Part shown: positions 24,086 through 33,429 of the stretch, piece after piece | Layout of the letters: each line of letters opens with the position of its first letter | How positions within the stretch are numbered: position 1 is the first letter of the stretch | DNA from: Niabella agricola | GTDB lineage: Bacteria; Bacteroidota; Bacteroidia; Chitinophagales; Chitinophagaceae | DNA: 64,000 nucleotides | Direction of reading: 5' to 3' | Assembly (NCBI RefSeq): GCF_021538615.1 | Contig: NZ_JAJHIZ010000003.1 | Span: forward strand, 1,550,001 to 1,614,000 | Program-made: the position numbers and the translations under genes | Notes under the pieces: model-generated | What the model was told of the DNA's origin: nothing | The model's database searches: none | What the model saw: only the letters and a program-made list of their open reading frames with translations

Positions 24086-24799
24086 TTAAGAAACCAGTTG
24101 TCTGGCCATCAGCAGGGAGGTAAGGATTTTTTTACCGTCTTCATTACCCAAAACAGCACTACAGGCCCGCTCGGGGTGCGGCATCATGCCAAATACATTC
24201 CGCCCGGCATTGCAGATACCGGCAATATTGTCGATGGCTCCATTGGGATTGCTTTCGGGTGTTTCATTACCGGCAGCATCGCAATATCTGAAAAGGATCT
24301 GCCCGTTTTCCTTCAGTTCTTCAAGCGTTTGCGGGTTTGCATAAAACCGGCCTTCTCCATGAGCAATCGGAATTTTGTATACTTCCTGAAAACGCTCAGG
24401 ATCTTCCTTCAGCTGTTCCCTGTAAAAACCATCGGGCTTAATAAAAATATTTTTACAGATATACTGCTGGCGTTCATTCCGCAGCAATGCGCCGGGCAGC
24501 AGGCCCGATTCGCAAAGAATCTGGAAGCCATTGCACACTCCATATACTTTCCCTCCGTTGTTTGCAAATTCAATCACCTGCTTCATAACCGGGCTGAAAC
24601 GGGCAATAGCACCACATCTCAGGTAATCGCCATAAGAAAATCCTCCGGGCAGCACGATACAATCCTCCGTGGTAAAAGCACTGATATCCTCACTTTTATG
24701 CCAGAGCGGAACCACTTCCTGGTTCAGATCGTACTGTAAGGCATCCAGCATGTCGCGGTCGCAATTAGACCCGGGAAATATAACTACTCCAAATTTCAT
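24086..24799 (-). CDS. purQ: Phosphoribosylformylglycinamidine synthase, glutaminase subunit PurQ
   Basis: 237-residue class I glutamine amidotransferase that supplies ammonia to PurL in the fourth step of purine synthesis. The N-terminus KFGVVIFPGSNCDRDML is diagnostic for PurQ. The nucleophile is C89 in GVCNGFQIL, and the catalytic His-Glu pair is in MMPHPERAC near residue 210. Separate PurQ implies the PurSLQ form of the enzyme; no purL or purS lies in the window. A TATCTTTG box (24824-24831) lies 24 nt before the ATG, so it has its own promoter. Confidence 0.97.
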   Translation of the reverse strand: MKFGVVIFPGSNCDRDMLDALQYDLNQEVVPLWHKSEDISAFTTEDCIVLPGGFSYGDYLRCGAIARFSPVMKQVIEFANNGGKVYGVCNGFQILCESGLLPGALLRNERQQYICKNIFIKPDGFYREQLKEDPERFQEVYKIPIAHGEGRFYANPQTLEELKENGQILFRYCDAAGNETPESNPNGAIDNIAGICNAGRNVFGMMPHPERACSAVLGNEDGKKILTSLLMARQLVS

Positions 24800-24823
24800 T
24801 CGTATCTTGTTTTATCCAGAACG

Positions 24824-24831
24824 CAAAGATA
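24824..24831 (-). promoter_or_regulatory. TAnnTTTG promoter box for purQ
   Basis: TATCTTTG on the minus strand, 24 nt upstream of the purQ ATG. No clear -33 TTG at the usual distance. Confidence 0.5.
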
Positions 24832-25015
24832 GGCCTTATTTTCCTTGCTGGAATTTAGAATATTAAATGTAAAATATTAAATATAAAAGTGGTTCAATTC
24901 CAGGTAACAGGAGCCCACAATCCGGATTTATCCTGCTCCAGGCCATCCGCTTTCCGTTGTCAGCGATCAAGGGATCTGCCATCCGGCCACCAGTACGAGT
25001 GTTAAAACAATATTC

Positions 25016-26023
25016 CTACCGGAACCCTGCGATTTCTACTGCAATGATATAGCCTACTGTTAACCAAAATGCAATTAACGGGTATAGCCGCACTTCACTG
25101 TTCAGGTAACCAAACCCATGCACTGCCGCACAGGGTACCAGCACCAGCACCCAATTGGTAAATCCCGGCCCGGGGTTCACGAAGGCGATGCCTACTGCAG
25201 CAACAAAGTACAGGAGAAACAGGACCCACCCTTTTCGCACCTGGATCAGCATTTTCGAGGAAAGGGCATTGATCGAATAGATTCCTGCCAATAGAGGCAG
25301 GATTGTAAGAAACAGGGCCCCTGCAAACCAAAGCCGCTGTTTTCCAAGATGAATGCCGATGGAGAATGGCTCCAACATCGAGTATGACTGGGCCCACTGG
25401 TCTGTTAAAAACAGATAAATCAGGTAGAAATAGAACGGGGTACAAACGCCCAGCAACAACAACAACCATTCGTTTATCCTGAACGGTCTTAATATGCCCA
25501 ATGCCAACAGGCCCCATGCCAGAAAAAATACAGATGGCTGAAAAAACATTGTGGCTACACCCAAAACCAATCCACAGTTAAAAATAAGGCCTTTGGCATT
25601 GGGATGATTATGTGCTCTGAAAATAAAGATAAACGCCAACAGGAACAGGAAGGATACAATGAGCGGCGCCGACAGGTAATTAAATTCGGGTATAAAAGAA
25701 GAAACCAGCATCAATGCCATACCTGGCAAATAATTGGCCCTGTTCACCAGCCGCTGGTTATTAATAAAATTAGTCAGGAGGTAGGCCTGCCAAAACAACA
25801 GCAGGAAGGCCGTTATCGCAAAAACGGATGGGAATACCGCAGCAACCGGTTCCAGGATACGGAGCAATTGATCGTATAAAAACCCATCCTGCCGGCGGAT
25901 GACTACCGGTCGCCTTTCATTTTGGACACCAGGCAGGAAGAACCAGGGCAATTTCAGCAATAGCCCCAGAATGAAAATCATAATAAGATTTCCCGGGTTC
26001 TTTTGTTTAAAAACTCCAATCAC
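25016..26023 (-). CDS. Polytopic membrane protein, DUF6427-like
   Basis: 335-residue integral membrane protein with roughly nine to ten hydrophobic helices, for example LIMIFILGLLLKLPWFFL, PLIVSFLFLLAFIFIFRA, WLLLLLGVCTPFYFYLIYLF and LWFAGALFLTILPLLAGIY. The opening MIGVFKQKNPGN and the overall helix pattern match the Bacteroidota DUF6427 family. Function is unknown; no catalytic motif stands out. It lies 39 nt downstream of the 26063 gene on the same strand and is probably cotranscribed with it. Confidence 0.7.
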   Translation of the reverse strand: MIGVFKQKNPGNLIMIFILGLLLKLPWFFLPGVQNERRPVVIRRQDGFLYDQLLRILEPVAAVFPSVFAITAFLLLFWQAYLLTNFINNQRLVNRANYLPGMALMLVSSFIPEFNYLSAPLIVSFLFLLAFIFIFRAHNHPNAKGLIFNCGLVLGVATMFFQPSVFFLAWGLLALGILRPFRINEWLLLLLGVCTPFYFYLIYLFLTDQWAQSYSMLEPFSIGIHLGKQRLWFAGALFLTILPLLAGIYSINALSSKMLIQVRKGWVLFLLYFVAAVGIAFVNPGPGFTNWVLVLVPCAAVHGFGYLNSEVRLYPLIAFWLTVGYIIAVEIAGFR

Positions 26024-26062
26024 AATAACAGTCAGTCATATTTATTTGGATCCCTTTATGGG

Positions 26063-27625
26063 TTAGAAGTCGACCTTTGCAAATGAAATATTCTTTTTGT
26101 ATAGATAAGGAATGATCATGCTGCTGGATCCTACCTGCTTGCCATACCTGGGCATAAAGTTCACATATTTATCTTTTGCCTCGATCGGCTCAGCTTCGGT
26201 CATTTGACCATCTTCGGTAATGATCACATCATCGAGGTCGGAGATCTTGGCGGCTCTGTTCAATACAAAATGCATCCGGTCTCCATCTACCAGCACCTGG
26301 TAAGAAATGGTACCATCTGTTCCAACTTCCGACTGATTCTTGAAAATGATCTGTTCGAATGTACGATTGCCTTCTTTATCGAAAGAAAACACACCAATAT
26401 TGCCTGCATTATAACGCGCATAGCCATCCCCATAGCCATAGCCGGTTCCCCACCAATAGCTCCGGTAAAAGAAAGGCGAGTAATAATAGTAAGGCGACCA
26501 GTATCCCCGACCCCAGGGGCCCCAGCCTCCCCAGCCTCCGTAAAAGCCATAAGGGCCGCCCCAGTAGTTCCACCGGTCCCACATCCCACCGGAGCTGGTC
26601 GTATAAAGCGCCTCTGCACCTATAGAAAAACCGCCGTTCTGATGAATGATAATGCTGTTGATGAACAGGTCATTAAATGCCGTTTTGCTTCCGCTTTTGC
26701 CGCCCATTTTTTTCCTTAGGTCATCGTTGAATGCCGTTTGGGTCTCAAAAAGCTTTTCCCGGCGGTCCAGGCTCAACGCATAGTTGTAAATACCTGTAAT
26801 ATTTCCCCGCTTTTGCTGGGCATAGAACGAACTCAAGAGGTAGCGGTTGTTGCCCTCGTCTATTTTCAGTTTTATATCGTCGAGGTATAAGGCATCTACC
26901 GAAAGCGGGTATTCGTTATAAATATCACTGTTTTCCGGTTTTACGATCAGTGCCGCCTCCTGGATGTTACCGCTGTTGAGCCGGTTATATTTCACAAAGG
27001 CAAAGTCGCCATTATTTGCCAGGCTGTAGCCACTCAGATAATCGCCGCCTTTAACCATGGATACTGTATAGCGGCTTTCCTTAACCAGGTTCAGTTCACC
27101 GTCGTAAAGCCGGGTCTTAAAAACATGGTGCGCGGGGTCTTTTTTATTGATCTTAAACAGGAGGATCTTGCCCCCGTCGCTGCTTTTTACCGAACTGTTG
27201 ATTTTCCGGTCTGCCGTATAAGCGATAATCGTTGTGTCCAGGGTCACCGGCTCCTGGAGGACCCGGCCATTTGCTTCTATCCGCAGGGCATTGCAGTAAA
27301 CAACATTCCCTTTCTGAAACTGGTACAGCAGGTACGCATAATTATGAAACGGGTAAAAAGTCAGGTCCAGCAGGTCTTTTTGTTTGGGGAGCACTGTTAT
27401 GGGTACCGATTCCAGCAATTGCATGCTTTCATTAAAGACATTGATCTGGTGGTTCCCTTTCACCTCCTTGTAGATAAGATAATTGTTGGCCAGCTTTCCA
27501 ATGATTTCAAAATTCATCCGCTGCACGTCCGCCTTATTTACATCGGCGTACACAATACTTTGAGCATTTGCAACGTTTATAAGGCTGAAACTAAGTAGTA
27601 ACAGACTAAAAATCAATTTTTTCAT
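26063..27625 (-). CDS. Exported protein of unknown function with a Trp/Tyr/Gly-rich insert
   Basis: 520 residues with signal peptide MKKLIFSLLLLSFSLINVANA. The mature part reads as a beta-propeller-like repeat of short strands (LLESVPITVLPKQKDLLDLT, GGKILLFKINKKDPAHHVF, YLLSSFYAQQKRGNITGIY). Near residues 345-405 lies an extraordinary insert of W, Y, G, P and F (for example GFYGGWGGWGPWGRGYW, SPYYYYSPFFYRSYWWG), followed by a return to propeller-like sequence. I do not recognise a named family. The insert could be an extended sticky loop for adhesion, glycan binding or self-association. A TAACTTTA box lies about 22 nt upstream of the ATG. Confidence 0.75.
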   Translation of the reverse strand: MKKLIFSLLLLSFSLINVANAQSIVYADVNKADVQRMNFEIIGKLANNYLIYKEVKGNHQINVFNESMQLLESVPITVLPKQKDLLDLTFYPFHNYAYLLYQFQKGNVVYCNALRIEANGRVLQEPVTLDTTIIAYTADRKINSSVKSSDGGKILLFKINKKDPAHHVFKTRLYDGELNLVKESRYTVSMVKGGDYLSGYSLANNGDFAFVKYNRLNSGNIQEAALIVKPENSDIYNEYPLSVDALYLDDIKLKIDEGNNRYLLSSFYAQQKRGNITGIYNYALSLDRREKLFETQTAFNDDLRKKMGGKSGSKTAFNDLFINSIIIHQNGGFSIGAEALYTTSSGGMWDRWNYWGGPYGFYGGWGGWGPWGRGYWSPYYYYSPFFYRSYWWGTGYGYGDGYARYNAGNIGVFSFDKEGNRTFEQIIFKNQSEVGTDGTISYQVLVDGDRMHFVLNRAAKISDLDDVIITEDGQMTEAEPIEAKDKYVNFMPRYGKQVGSSSMIIPYLYKKNISFAKVDF

Positions 27626-27804
27626 ACATTTTCAATATTCAATTATATAAAGTTACAGCTTTCTTTTAATACCCTGCCTGCTTTTAACAAAGGCCGTTAC
27701 CAGGGGAAAAATATAGTGAAAGGCGGTAATAAAATAAGTTTTTTGTTTATTAATCTTTATTTAAACTTTGCTGCTTTATCGCAGAATAAAAGGACTCATA
27801 GCAA

Positions 27805-29784
27805 GTGAAAGCTTCCACAAACAAAATGACGGCCGCCGGCCTGCTAGTTGCATTGGGAATTATTTATGGTGACATCGGCACCTCCCCGCTCTACGTGTTT
27901 AATGCAATTATCGGGAACCGGGAGGTGAGCGAGTTGCTGGTAATCGGGTCGTTGTCCTGTATCATCTGGACCCTTACGCTACAAACCACGATCAAGTACG
28001 TAGTGCTCATTTTAAGGGCGGACAACCGGGGTGAGGGAGGTACTTTTGCCTTATTTGCCCTGGTCCGGCGGCGACGAAAATGGCTGGTCATTCCTGCCAT
28101 GATTGGCGGTGCCGCCATGATCGCCGATGGCATCATTACCCCGCCTATGACCATCACTTCTGCGGTTGAAGGCCTTACCATTCTCCCCTCTCTCAGACAC
28201 ATGTCAACCAATACTACCGTAGTCATCGTCCTTTGCATTTTATCTGCTTTTTTCTTCCTGCAACAGTTCGGAACTGCTTCCATCGGTAAAATATTCGGGC
28301 CTGTCATGCTCCTTTGGTTTACCATGCTGGCCGTTTTCGGCTTGCTTCACCTGTTTGACGATCTTTCTATTTTCCGTGCGCTCAGCCCCCATTATGCCAT
28401 TGATTTTCTGATCACCTACCCTCACGGCTTCTGGCTGCTGGGAGCCGTATTTCTCTGTACAACGGGAGGAGAAGCCCTTTACAGCGACCTGGGGCACTGC
28501 GGAAGGGAAAACATCCGGATATCCTGGATATATGTAAAATTCTGCCTGCTGTTAAACTATTTCGGACAGGGGGCCTATCTTTTATCACATCACAACGGGC
28601 TTACCATTACCGAATCCGTTAAAAAAACACTGGGCATCAATGCCTTTTTCAATTTAATGCCCGACTGGTTCATTGTACCCGGGGTAATCATTGCCACAAC
28701 AGCCGCTATTATTGCCAGCCAGGCCATGATCTCCGGTGCCTATACCCTTATCAGTGAGGCCATGCGGCTGAACCTCTGGCCGAAGGTAAAAATACGCTAC
28801 CCCTCGGAAGCCAAAGGGCAGCTGTTCATCCCGGCCATCAATACCCTGATGTTTGTGGGCTGTATTGGTGTGGTGCTTTATTTCCAGCAGTCTTCCCGTA
28901 TGGAGGCCGCCTATGGTTTGGCCATTATCGTTACCATGATCACTACCACCATCCTCTTTGCCAATTACCTGGTGTTAAAAAGAGTACGGCCGGCGCTGGT
29001 TTATGTGTTTATCATCAGTTATTCTATCATTGAAATTGCCTACCTCATTGCGCTGCTGGAAAAATTTGCACATGGAGGTTTCTTTACCTTGTTGATCGGC
29101 GGAATCATGTTTGTAGTTATGTATGTATGGTACCGCGCGCGTAAGATCAAGAACCGCTACGTGGAATTTGTGCGTATGGAGCATTATATTCCCAAAATGC
29201 AGGAACTGAGCGCCGACCGTTCTATTGCCAAATATGCCACACATCTGATCTATCTGACCAGTGCCGATAATCCCAGGGAAATTGAGCATAAGATCATTTA
29301 CTCCATCCTGAATAAGAAGCCCAAACGTGCCGACATTTATTGGTTTGTGCATGTAGATACGCTGGATGATCCGTACACGGCCGAATACAAGGTAGAACAT
29401 ATTATTCCCAACGATATTATCCGCATCGATTTCCGGCTGGGTTTCCGTATACAGCCGCGGATCAATATTATGTTTAAGAAAGTGGTGGAAGACCTGGTAG
29501 TAAATAATGAAGTAAACATCATCAGCCGTTACGAAAGCCTGGCAAGCAGCAATACGGTAGGTGATTTCCAGTTTATGGTGATGGAAAAATATCTCAGCCC
29601 GGATAATGACCTGCCCTTTATAGAGAAGATCATCATGAAGCTGCATTTCCTCATCAAACAGATCAGTCTGTCTGAAGAAAAAGGCTTTGGGCTGGATCTT
29701 TCCAATGTAACCGTAGAAAAATTCCCGTTGATTGTGGCGCCGGTTACCAGCGTTAAACTCAACAGGATCCAGGACCCGGAGTGA
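27805..29784 (+). CDS. kup: Kup-type potassium transporter
   Basis: 659-residue K+/H+ symporter of the KUP/HAK/KT family in the inner membrane. The hallmark LGIIYGDIGTSPLYVF is near residue 17, followed by about twelve helices, TTGGEALYSDLGHCGRENIR, and a cytoplasmic C-terminal domain of about 200 residues. The start is a GTG preceded by AAAAGGA at 12-15 nt; an ATG at 27826 is an alternative that would shorten the protein by seven residues without loss of the first helix. It stands alone between the DUF6427 pair and a repeat element. Confidence 0.95.
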   Translation: MKASTNKMTAAGLLVALGIIYGDIGTSPLYVFNAIIGNREVSELLVIGSLSCIIWTLTLQTTIKYVVLILRADNRGEGGTFALFALVRRRRKWLVIPAMIGGAAMIADGIITPPMTITSAVEGLTILPSLRHMSTNTTVVIVLCILSAFFFLQQFGTASIGKIFGPVMLLWFTMLAVFGLLHLFDDLSIFRALSPHYAIDFLITYPHGFWLLGAVFLCTTGGEALYSDLGHCGRENIRISWIYVKFCLLLNYFGQGAYLLSHHNGLTITESVKKTLGINAFFNLMPDWFIVPGVIIATTAAIIASQAMISGAYTLISEAMRLNLWPKVKIRYPSEAKGQLFIPAINTLMFVGCIGVVLYFQQSSRMEAAYGLAIIVTMITTTILFANYLVLKRVRPALVYVFIISYSIIEIAYLIALLEKFAHGGFFTLLIGGIMFVVMYVWYRARKIKNRYVEFVRMEHYIPKMQELSADRSIAKYATHLIYLTSADNPREIEHKIIYSILNKKPKRADIYWFVHVDTLDDPYTAEYKVEHIIPNDIIRIDFRLGFRIQPRINIMFKKVVEDLVVNNEVNIISRYESLASSNTVGDFQFMVMEKYLSPDNDLPFIEKIIMKLHFLIKQISLSEEKGFGLDLSNVTVEKFPLIVAPVTSVKLNRIQDPE

Positions 29785-30107
29785 TCAAGATTTGTTTCAG
29801 GTGGCGGGTCTGATTCGGCTTTATGCCTGATGTAAGACGTTAAATATTAGATACCAGATTCCAGACACCAGGTGTCTATCGTTAGTATCTAGTGTGTAAC
29901 GTCTCTATTGAATCGATTGGAGGAGGTTTACTGAAGCAGGAACGGCATCTTCACTTTTACATTTAATATTTCTCATTGGATATTTTACATTTCCGAATGG
30001 AGGGTTTGAGATTGGGTCGGATTTTATCCATCATGTACTTAACTCCTCTCTGCTGGCTACTCGCCATTCCCTAACTTTACATTTCCAAATTCTACAAGGC
30101 GTATGCC
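29785..30107. repeat. Intergenic repeat copy R2 (inverted), convergent junction
   Basis: Non-coding stretch between kup and oxyR. It contains GCAGGAACGGCATCTTCA, the reverse complement of the TGAAGATGCCGTTCCTGC core of copies R1 and R4, preceded by GATCGATT-type and GTATCTAGTG-type words, and followed by TTTACATTT..TATTTCTCATTGG, the reverse of the R4 left part. It thus lies in opposite orientation to R1, R3 and R4. No coding frame. Confidence 0.7.
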
Positions 30108-31046
30108 TCACCCAATCGGGATCACATTCGGTGATGGCTTTTTCTTTAACTGCTCCGGCACTGCCAGCAGGATCTCTTCCCGGAGGGCCTTTACCAGCTT
30201 CTCCTTTAAAAAATCGCGGTGTACCGCAAGGCTTACTTCCCGCACCGGCACCGGTTTTTTAAAATGGCGGATCAGCTGCTGCTGGTTTTTGGGCATCTGA
30301 AGGGTTACCAGTTCGGGCACAATCGTAACCCCATCGCTGATCTCAACCATCCGTTTCAGGGTCTCCAGGCTGCCTGCCTCATATTCTAAACCGGAATGTT
30401 CGCGGCTTTGTTTTTGCAATTCACAGATGGAAAGAATCTGCGAGCGGAAACAATGCCCTTCCTCCAGCAGCCAAAGTTTGCTGGTATCAATATCCTTTGG
30501 AAGGAGGTATTGTTTTTCATAAGCCCGGTTCTTTTTAGAGGTAAACACCATGAGTTCTTCATAAAATAAAACATGCTCTGTAATGCCGGCTTCATTTAAT
30601 GGTGTTACCAGGATCCCTGCATCTATTTTTTCATCCTTCAGGTAAGACACAATGTGTTCCGTCATCAGTTCATGGATGATCAGTTTGATGTCGGGATACT
30701 TTTTTATAAAAGCAGGTACAAAAATTGGAAGCAGGTACGGTGCCAGTGTGGGAATGATCCCGATGCGCAGCTGCCCGGATATTTTTCCCTTCTGATCCTC
30801 AATAAAGCGGTTCAGCTCGTTGCGGGCATGCAGCACACGCCGGGCATGTTCCAGCACTCCCTGTCCGGTAGATGTAGGCACTACCGGCAGCTTGCTGCGG
30901 TCAAAGATCTTCACCCCCAGCTCCTCTTCCAGTTTCTGTATCTGCATACTCAGTGTGGGTTGGGTAATATAACAGGAATCCGCGGCCTTTATAAAATTCC
31001 GGTGTGTATCCACGGCCAGTATGTATTCCAGTTGCTGCAGGGTCAT
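30108..31046 (-). CDS. oxyR: OxyR-type LysR-family peroxide sensor
   Basis: 312-residue LysR-type regulator. HTH at residues 1-60 (MTLQQLEYILAVDTHRNFIK, TQPTLSMQIQKLEEELGVKI) and effector domain 90-300. The two redox cysteines fall at C199 and C208 (GHCFRSQILSIC), the same numbers as in E. coli OxyR, so it very likely senses hydrogen peroxide by a disulfide switch. No katA, ahpC or dps lies in the window, so the targets are elsewhere. An inverted repeat TATCG-N7-CGATA (31051-31067) just upstream of its start fits an autoregulatory site. Confidence 0.95.
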   Translation of the reverse strand: MTLQQLEYILAVDTHRNFIKAADSCYITQPTLSMQIQKLEEELGVKIFDRSKLPVVPTSTGQGVLEHARRVLHARNELNRFIEDQKGKISGQLRIGIIPTLAPYLLPIFVPAFIKKYPDIKLIIHELMTEHIVSYLKDEKIDAGILVTPLNEAGITEHVLFYEELMVFTSKKNRAYEKQYLLPKDIDTSKLWLLEEGHCFRSQILSICELQKQSREHSGLEYEAGSLETLKRMVEISDGVTIVPELVTLQMPKNQQQLIRHFKKPVPVREVSLAVHRDFLKEKLVKALREEILLAVPEQLKKKPSPNVIPIG

Positions 31047-31050
31047 ACGC

Positions 31051-31067
31051 TATCGGTTTTGTCGATA
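31051..31067. promoter_or_regulatory. LysR-type inverted repeat upstream of oxyR
   Basis: TATCG-GTTTTGT-CGATA is a perfect 5-bp inverted repeat with a 7-nt spacer, matching the T-N11-A and N7 spacing of LysR-family half-sites. It starts 4 nt from the oxyR ATG, so binding would block oxyR initiation. Confidence 0.45.
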
Positions 31068-31197
31068 AAAATAAGAAATTTATTGATTTTGGCTATAACT
31101 ACACCGCGTCACTGAAATGCAACTTTCCTCACTTTGGTCTTTAATCATTGATAAACGCCACCTTTTTTTCACCGGTTCTGTCACCACCAGCAGACCA

Positions 31198-32109
31198 CTA
31201 TAGTTCTTCCAGTAACACTTTTTCATCCACGGTTAGCTGGTACTGCCCCCCCACTTTTAGGGCATAATTTTCATTGTTGTGACTCACCGGAAAGTCGAAA
31301 CAAACCGGGTAATTGTATTCTTTTACTTTATCCCAAAGCAAGTCCTTAAGCGCTTCCCCAAATGGCCTTGTTGTATCCTGCAGATCGGTAAAACCGCCAA
31401 AAATCATCCCTGCCAGCCCGCTTAATTTTCCACTGCGTTTCAGCTGGTACAGCATACGGTCGATATTGTATTTCTGCTCGCCGATGTCTTCTATAAAAAG
31501 AATCTTTCCCCGCGTTGGCACATCGGACCGGGTACCGATCATATTTACCAGCAATGACAGGTTTCCTCCAACCAGGTGCCCGGTAGCTGTTCCCGGCCGA
31601 TTGTATCTGGATCCCGGAACGGTATAGGAGGCCTTTATTCCGTCAAGCGCTTGTCGCAACGATCGCACATACCGGTTCCTGTACCCGTTATCATTAAAGG
31701 CCGCCGCCATGGGTGCATGCAGCCCGGCAATTCCGAAATTGCGGTAAATATGATTGTGAAATATTGTAATATCGCTGTATCCGATCACCCATTTCGGGTT
31801 TTTCCGGAATTTCTTAAAGTCGATCTGGTCAATAATACGTCCCGTACCATAACCGCCCCGGCCACAAAGCACTGCCTTTATGCCGTCATCATCCAGCATC
31901 CGTTGCAGGTCCTGCAGGCGTTCTGCGTCAGTTCCGGAGAAATAGGTATCCGAATCTCCGCCAAGGGAGGTACCGGTCTTCACGTTGTAACCCCATTGTT
32001 TTAGAGTTTTGATGCAGGTTTCGGCCTTTGCCGCATCCATGTATCCTGCCGGGCATACGATTCCGATGGTATCGCCCTTTTTCAAATACGGGGGTAATAT
32101 TATACGCAT
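31198..32109 (-). CDS. LD-carboxypeptidase (S66 family), cytoplasmic
   Basis: 303-residue S66 serine peptidase, the LdcA/MccF family that removes the terminal D-Ala from tetrapeptides during murein recycling. Features are IILPPYLKKGDTIGIVCPAG, GRGGYGTGRIIDQID, the nucleophile S112 in IGYSDITIFH, the ILFIEDIGE acidic segment and the catalytic His in FPVSHNNENYALKVG. It has no signal peptide, fitting a cytoplasmic recycling role. The ATG at 32109 was chosen over a TTG at 32115. It lies 12 nt after the stop of a paralogue with a signal sequence, in one operon. Confidence 0.92.
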   Translation of the reverse strand: MRIILPPYLKKGDTIGIVCPAGYMDAAKAETCIKTLKQWGYNVKTGTSLGGDSDTYFSGTDAERLQDLQRMLDDDGIKAVLCGRGGYGTGRIIDQIDFKKFRKNPKWVIGYSDITIFHNHIYRNFGIAGLHAPMAAAFNDNGYRNRYVRSLRQALDGIKASYTVPGSRYNRPGTATGHLVGGNLSLLVNMIGTRSDVPTRGKILFIEDIGEQKYNIDRMLYQLKRSGKLSGLAGMIFGGFTDLQDTTRPFGEALKDLLWDKVKEYNYPVCFDFPVSHNNENYALKVGGQYQLTVDEKVLLEEL

Positions 32110-32121
32110 ACACAAATTATT

Positions 32122-33147
32122 TTATATACTGGTTAGCGTGGCACCGCCCGCAGTAACCGTTAGCTGATGCCTGGTGCCGCAACGCAACGCGTAATTATCG
32201 ACCTGGTGACCGACCGGAAAATCAAAACAAACCGGATAACGATGCTCCTTTACTTTTTCCAGTACAATGTCATAAATACTTTTCCCAAACTGTTCGTCAA
32301 CCGGATCCTGTTTTACCTTTATTCCACCCACGATCAGCGCCGCCAGCCGCGCCAGCTTACCGGTGCGTTTCAGGTTCCAGAACATGCGGTCGATGCTATA
32401 TAAGTACTCGCCCGTATCTTCCACAAACAGGATTTTACCGTCTGTATCCATATCAGAGGCAGACCCCGCAAGGCTTTCAAGAGTTTTGAGGTTTCCCCCA
32501 ACCAGCACACCGGCAGCTGTTCCCGGGCGATTAAGACTGTTGAATGCTTCTGCGGTATAATGCATTTCCTCGCCGGTAAGGGCCTTCCGGATCGATTCAA
32601 TCGTATCTTTCTGCAGCGGATCTGCCGTATCCCATACATCCGGGAAGCTGTTACACATTTTTGAATGAATGGAAGCGATGCCGAAATTTTGCTGAATATG
32701 TGCGTGCAGCACGGTAATATCACTAAACCCGATGAGCCATTTGGGACGTGCTTTGAACCGGTCCCAGTTGAGCCCATCTACAATCCGTACCGATCCATAG
32801 CCTCCGCGGGCGCACATGATAGCCTTTACCTGCGGATCATCCAGCATTTTCTGAAGGTCCTCCATCCGTTCTGCATCGGTTCCTCCAAATGTAAAATCCC
32901 GCCGGCCAATGGTGTAACCTGCCCGTATCTTAAATCCCCATTGCTGCATCAGGGTTGCAGCCGGGATGATGCCCTCCCTCAAAATAAACCCGGCCGGAGC
33001 GGTAATGCCGATCATATCGCCCGGCTTTAGATAAGGTGGAATGATTTCTTTATTATCCGTTGTTGATACATGGGCACGGGCTATTGCCGGCATTCCTGCT
33101 GCGGCCAACAAAGTCATTGATGATTGAACAAAGGTTTTACGGTTCAT
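32122..33147 (-). CDS. LD-carboxypeptidase paralogue (S66) with export signal
   Basis: 341-residue S66 peptidase. The N-terminus MNRKTFVQSSMTLLAAAGMP ends in AIARA and reads as a Sec signal or a weak Tat signal (N-R-K rather than twin Arg). The catalytic domain repeats that of its downstream neighbour: PPYLKPGDMIGITAPAGFIL, ARGGYGSVRIVDGLNW, nucleophile Ser in IGFSDITVLH, ILFVEDTGEY and FPVGHQVDNYALRCG. The two are ancient tandem duplicates now directed to different compartments. An exported copy would trim periplasmic muropeptides or act on imported peptide antibiotics; this is inference. Confidence 0.88.
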   Translation of the reverse strand: MNRKTFVQSSMTLLAAAGMPAIARAHVSTTDNKEIIPPYLKPGDMIGITAPAGFILREGIIPAATLMQQWGFKIRAGYTIGRRDFTFGGTDAERMEDLQKMLDDPQVKAIMCARGGYGSVRIVDGLNWDRFKARPKWLIGFSDITVLHAHIQQNFGIASIHSKMCNSFPDVWDTADPLQKDTIESIRKALTGEEMHYTAEAFNSLNRPGTAAGVLVGGNLKTLESLAGSASDMDTDGKILFVEDTGEYLYSIDRMFWNLKRTGKLARLAALIVGGIKVKQDPVDEQFGKSIYDIVLEKVKEHRYPVCFDFPVGHQVDNYALRCGTRHQLTVTAGGATLTSI

Positions 33148-33169
33148 GACCGCTAAGATAGGGGATGTT

Positions 33170-33425
33170 TAACATCAAATACTAAATACAAAATCTCAAA
33201 TTCCAAAAATCAAATTCCAAATTTGCGGGCATGACATACGGGCTTGCGGAAATGGGGAGCTGTGAAAATGTGAAGTTGCAGTTCCTGCTCTGTAATTTGC
33301 GCTCTGATCGATATTCGATAAACGTTAGACGATATATCTGGTATCTAATAGCTAAACTAAAACGGATCTGACCCGCCACGGCGGGCGGGCCTGGAACCTT
33401 AAACTTTAAACATAACCCTAATAAG
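33170..33425. repeat. Intergenic repeat copy R3
   Basis: Located between two minus-strand genes. Contains TGTGAAAATGTGAAGTTG, CAGTTCCTGCTCTGTAATT, GATCGATATTCGATAAACGT, GGTATCTAATAGCTAA and ends with ACGGATCTGACCCGCCACGG then GGAACCTTAAACTTTAAAC. These match R1 and R4 in order and orientation. The CCCGCC-AC-GGCGGG part forms a strong small hairpin. It also carries short AAATTCCAAA-type repeats on its left. Confidence 0.7.
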
Positions 33426-33429
33426 CCCG

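Noticed and set aside
26204..26719. Plus-strand frames opposite the W/Y/G-rich insert (26204-26719, 26359-26625)
   Set aside because: Antisense shadows of the biased codons of the 26063 gene; no promoter or ribosome site.
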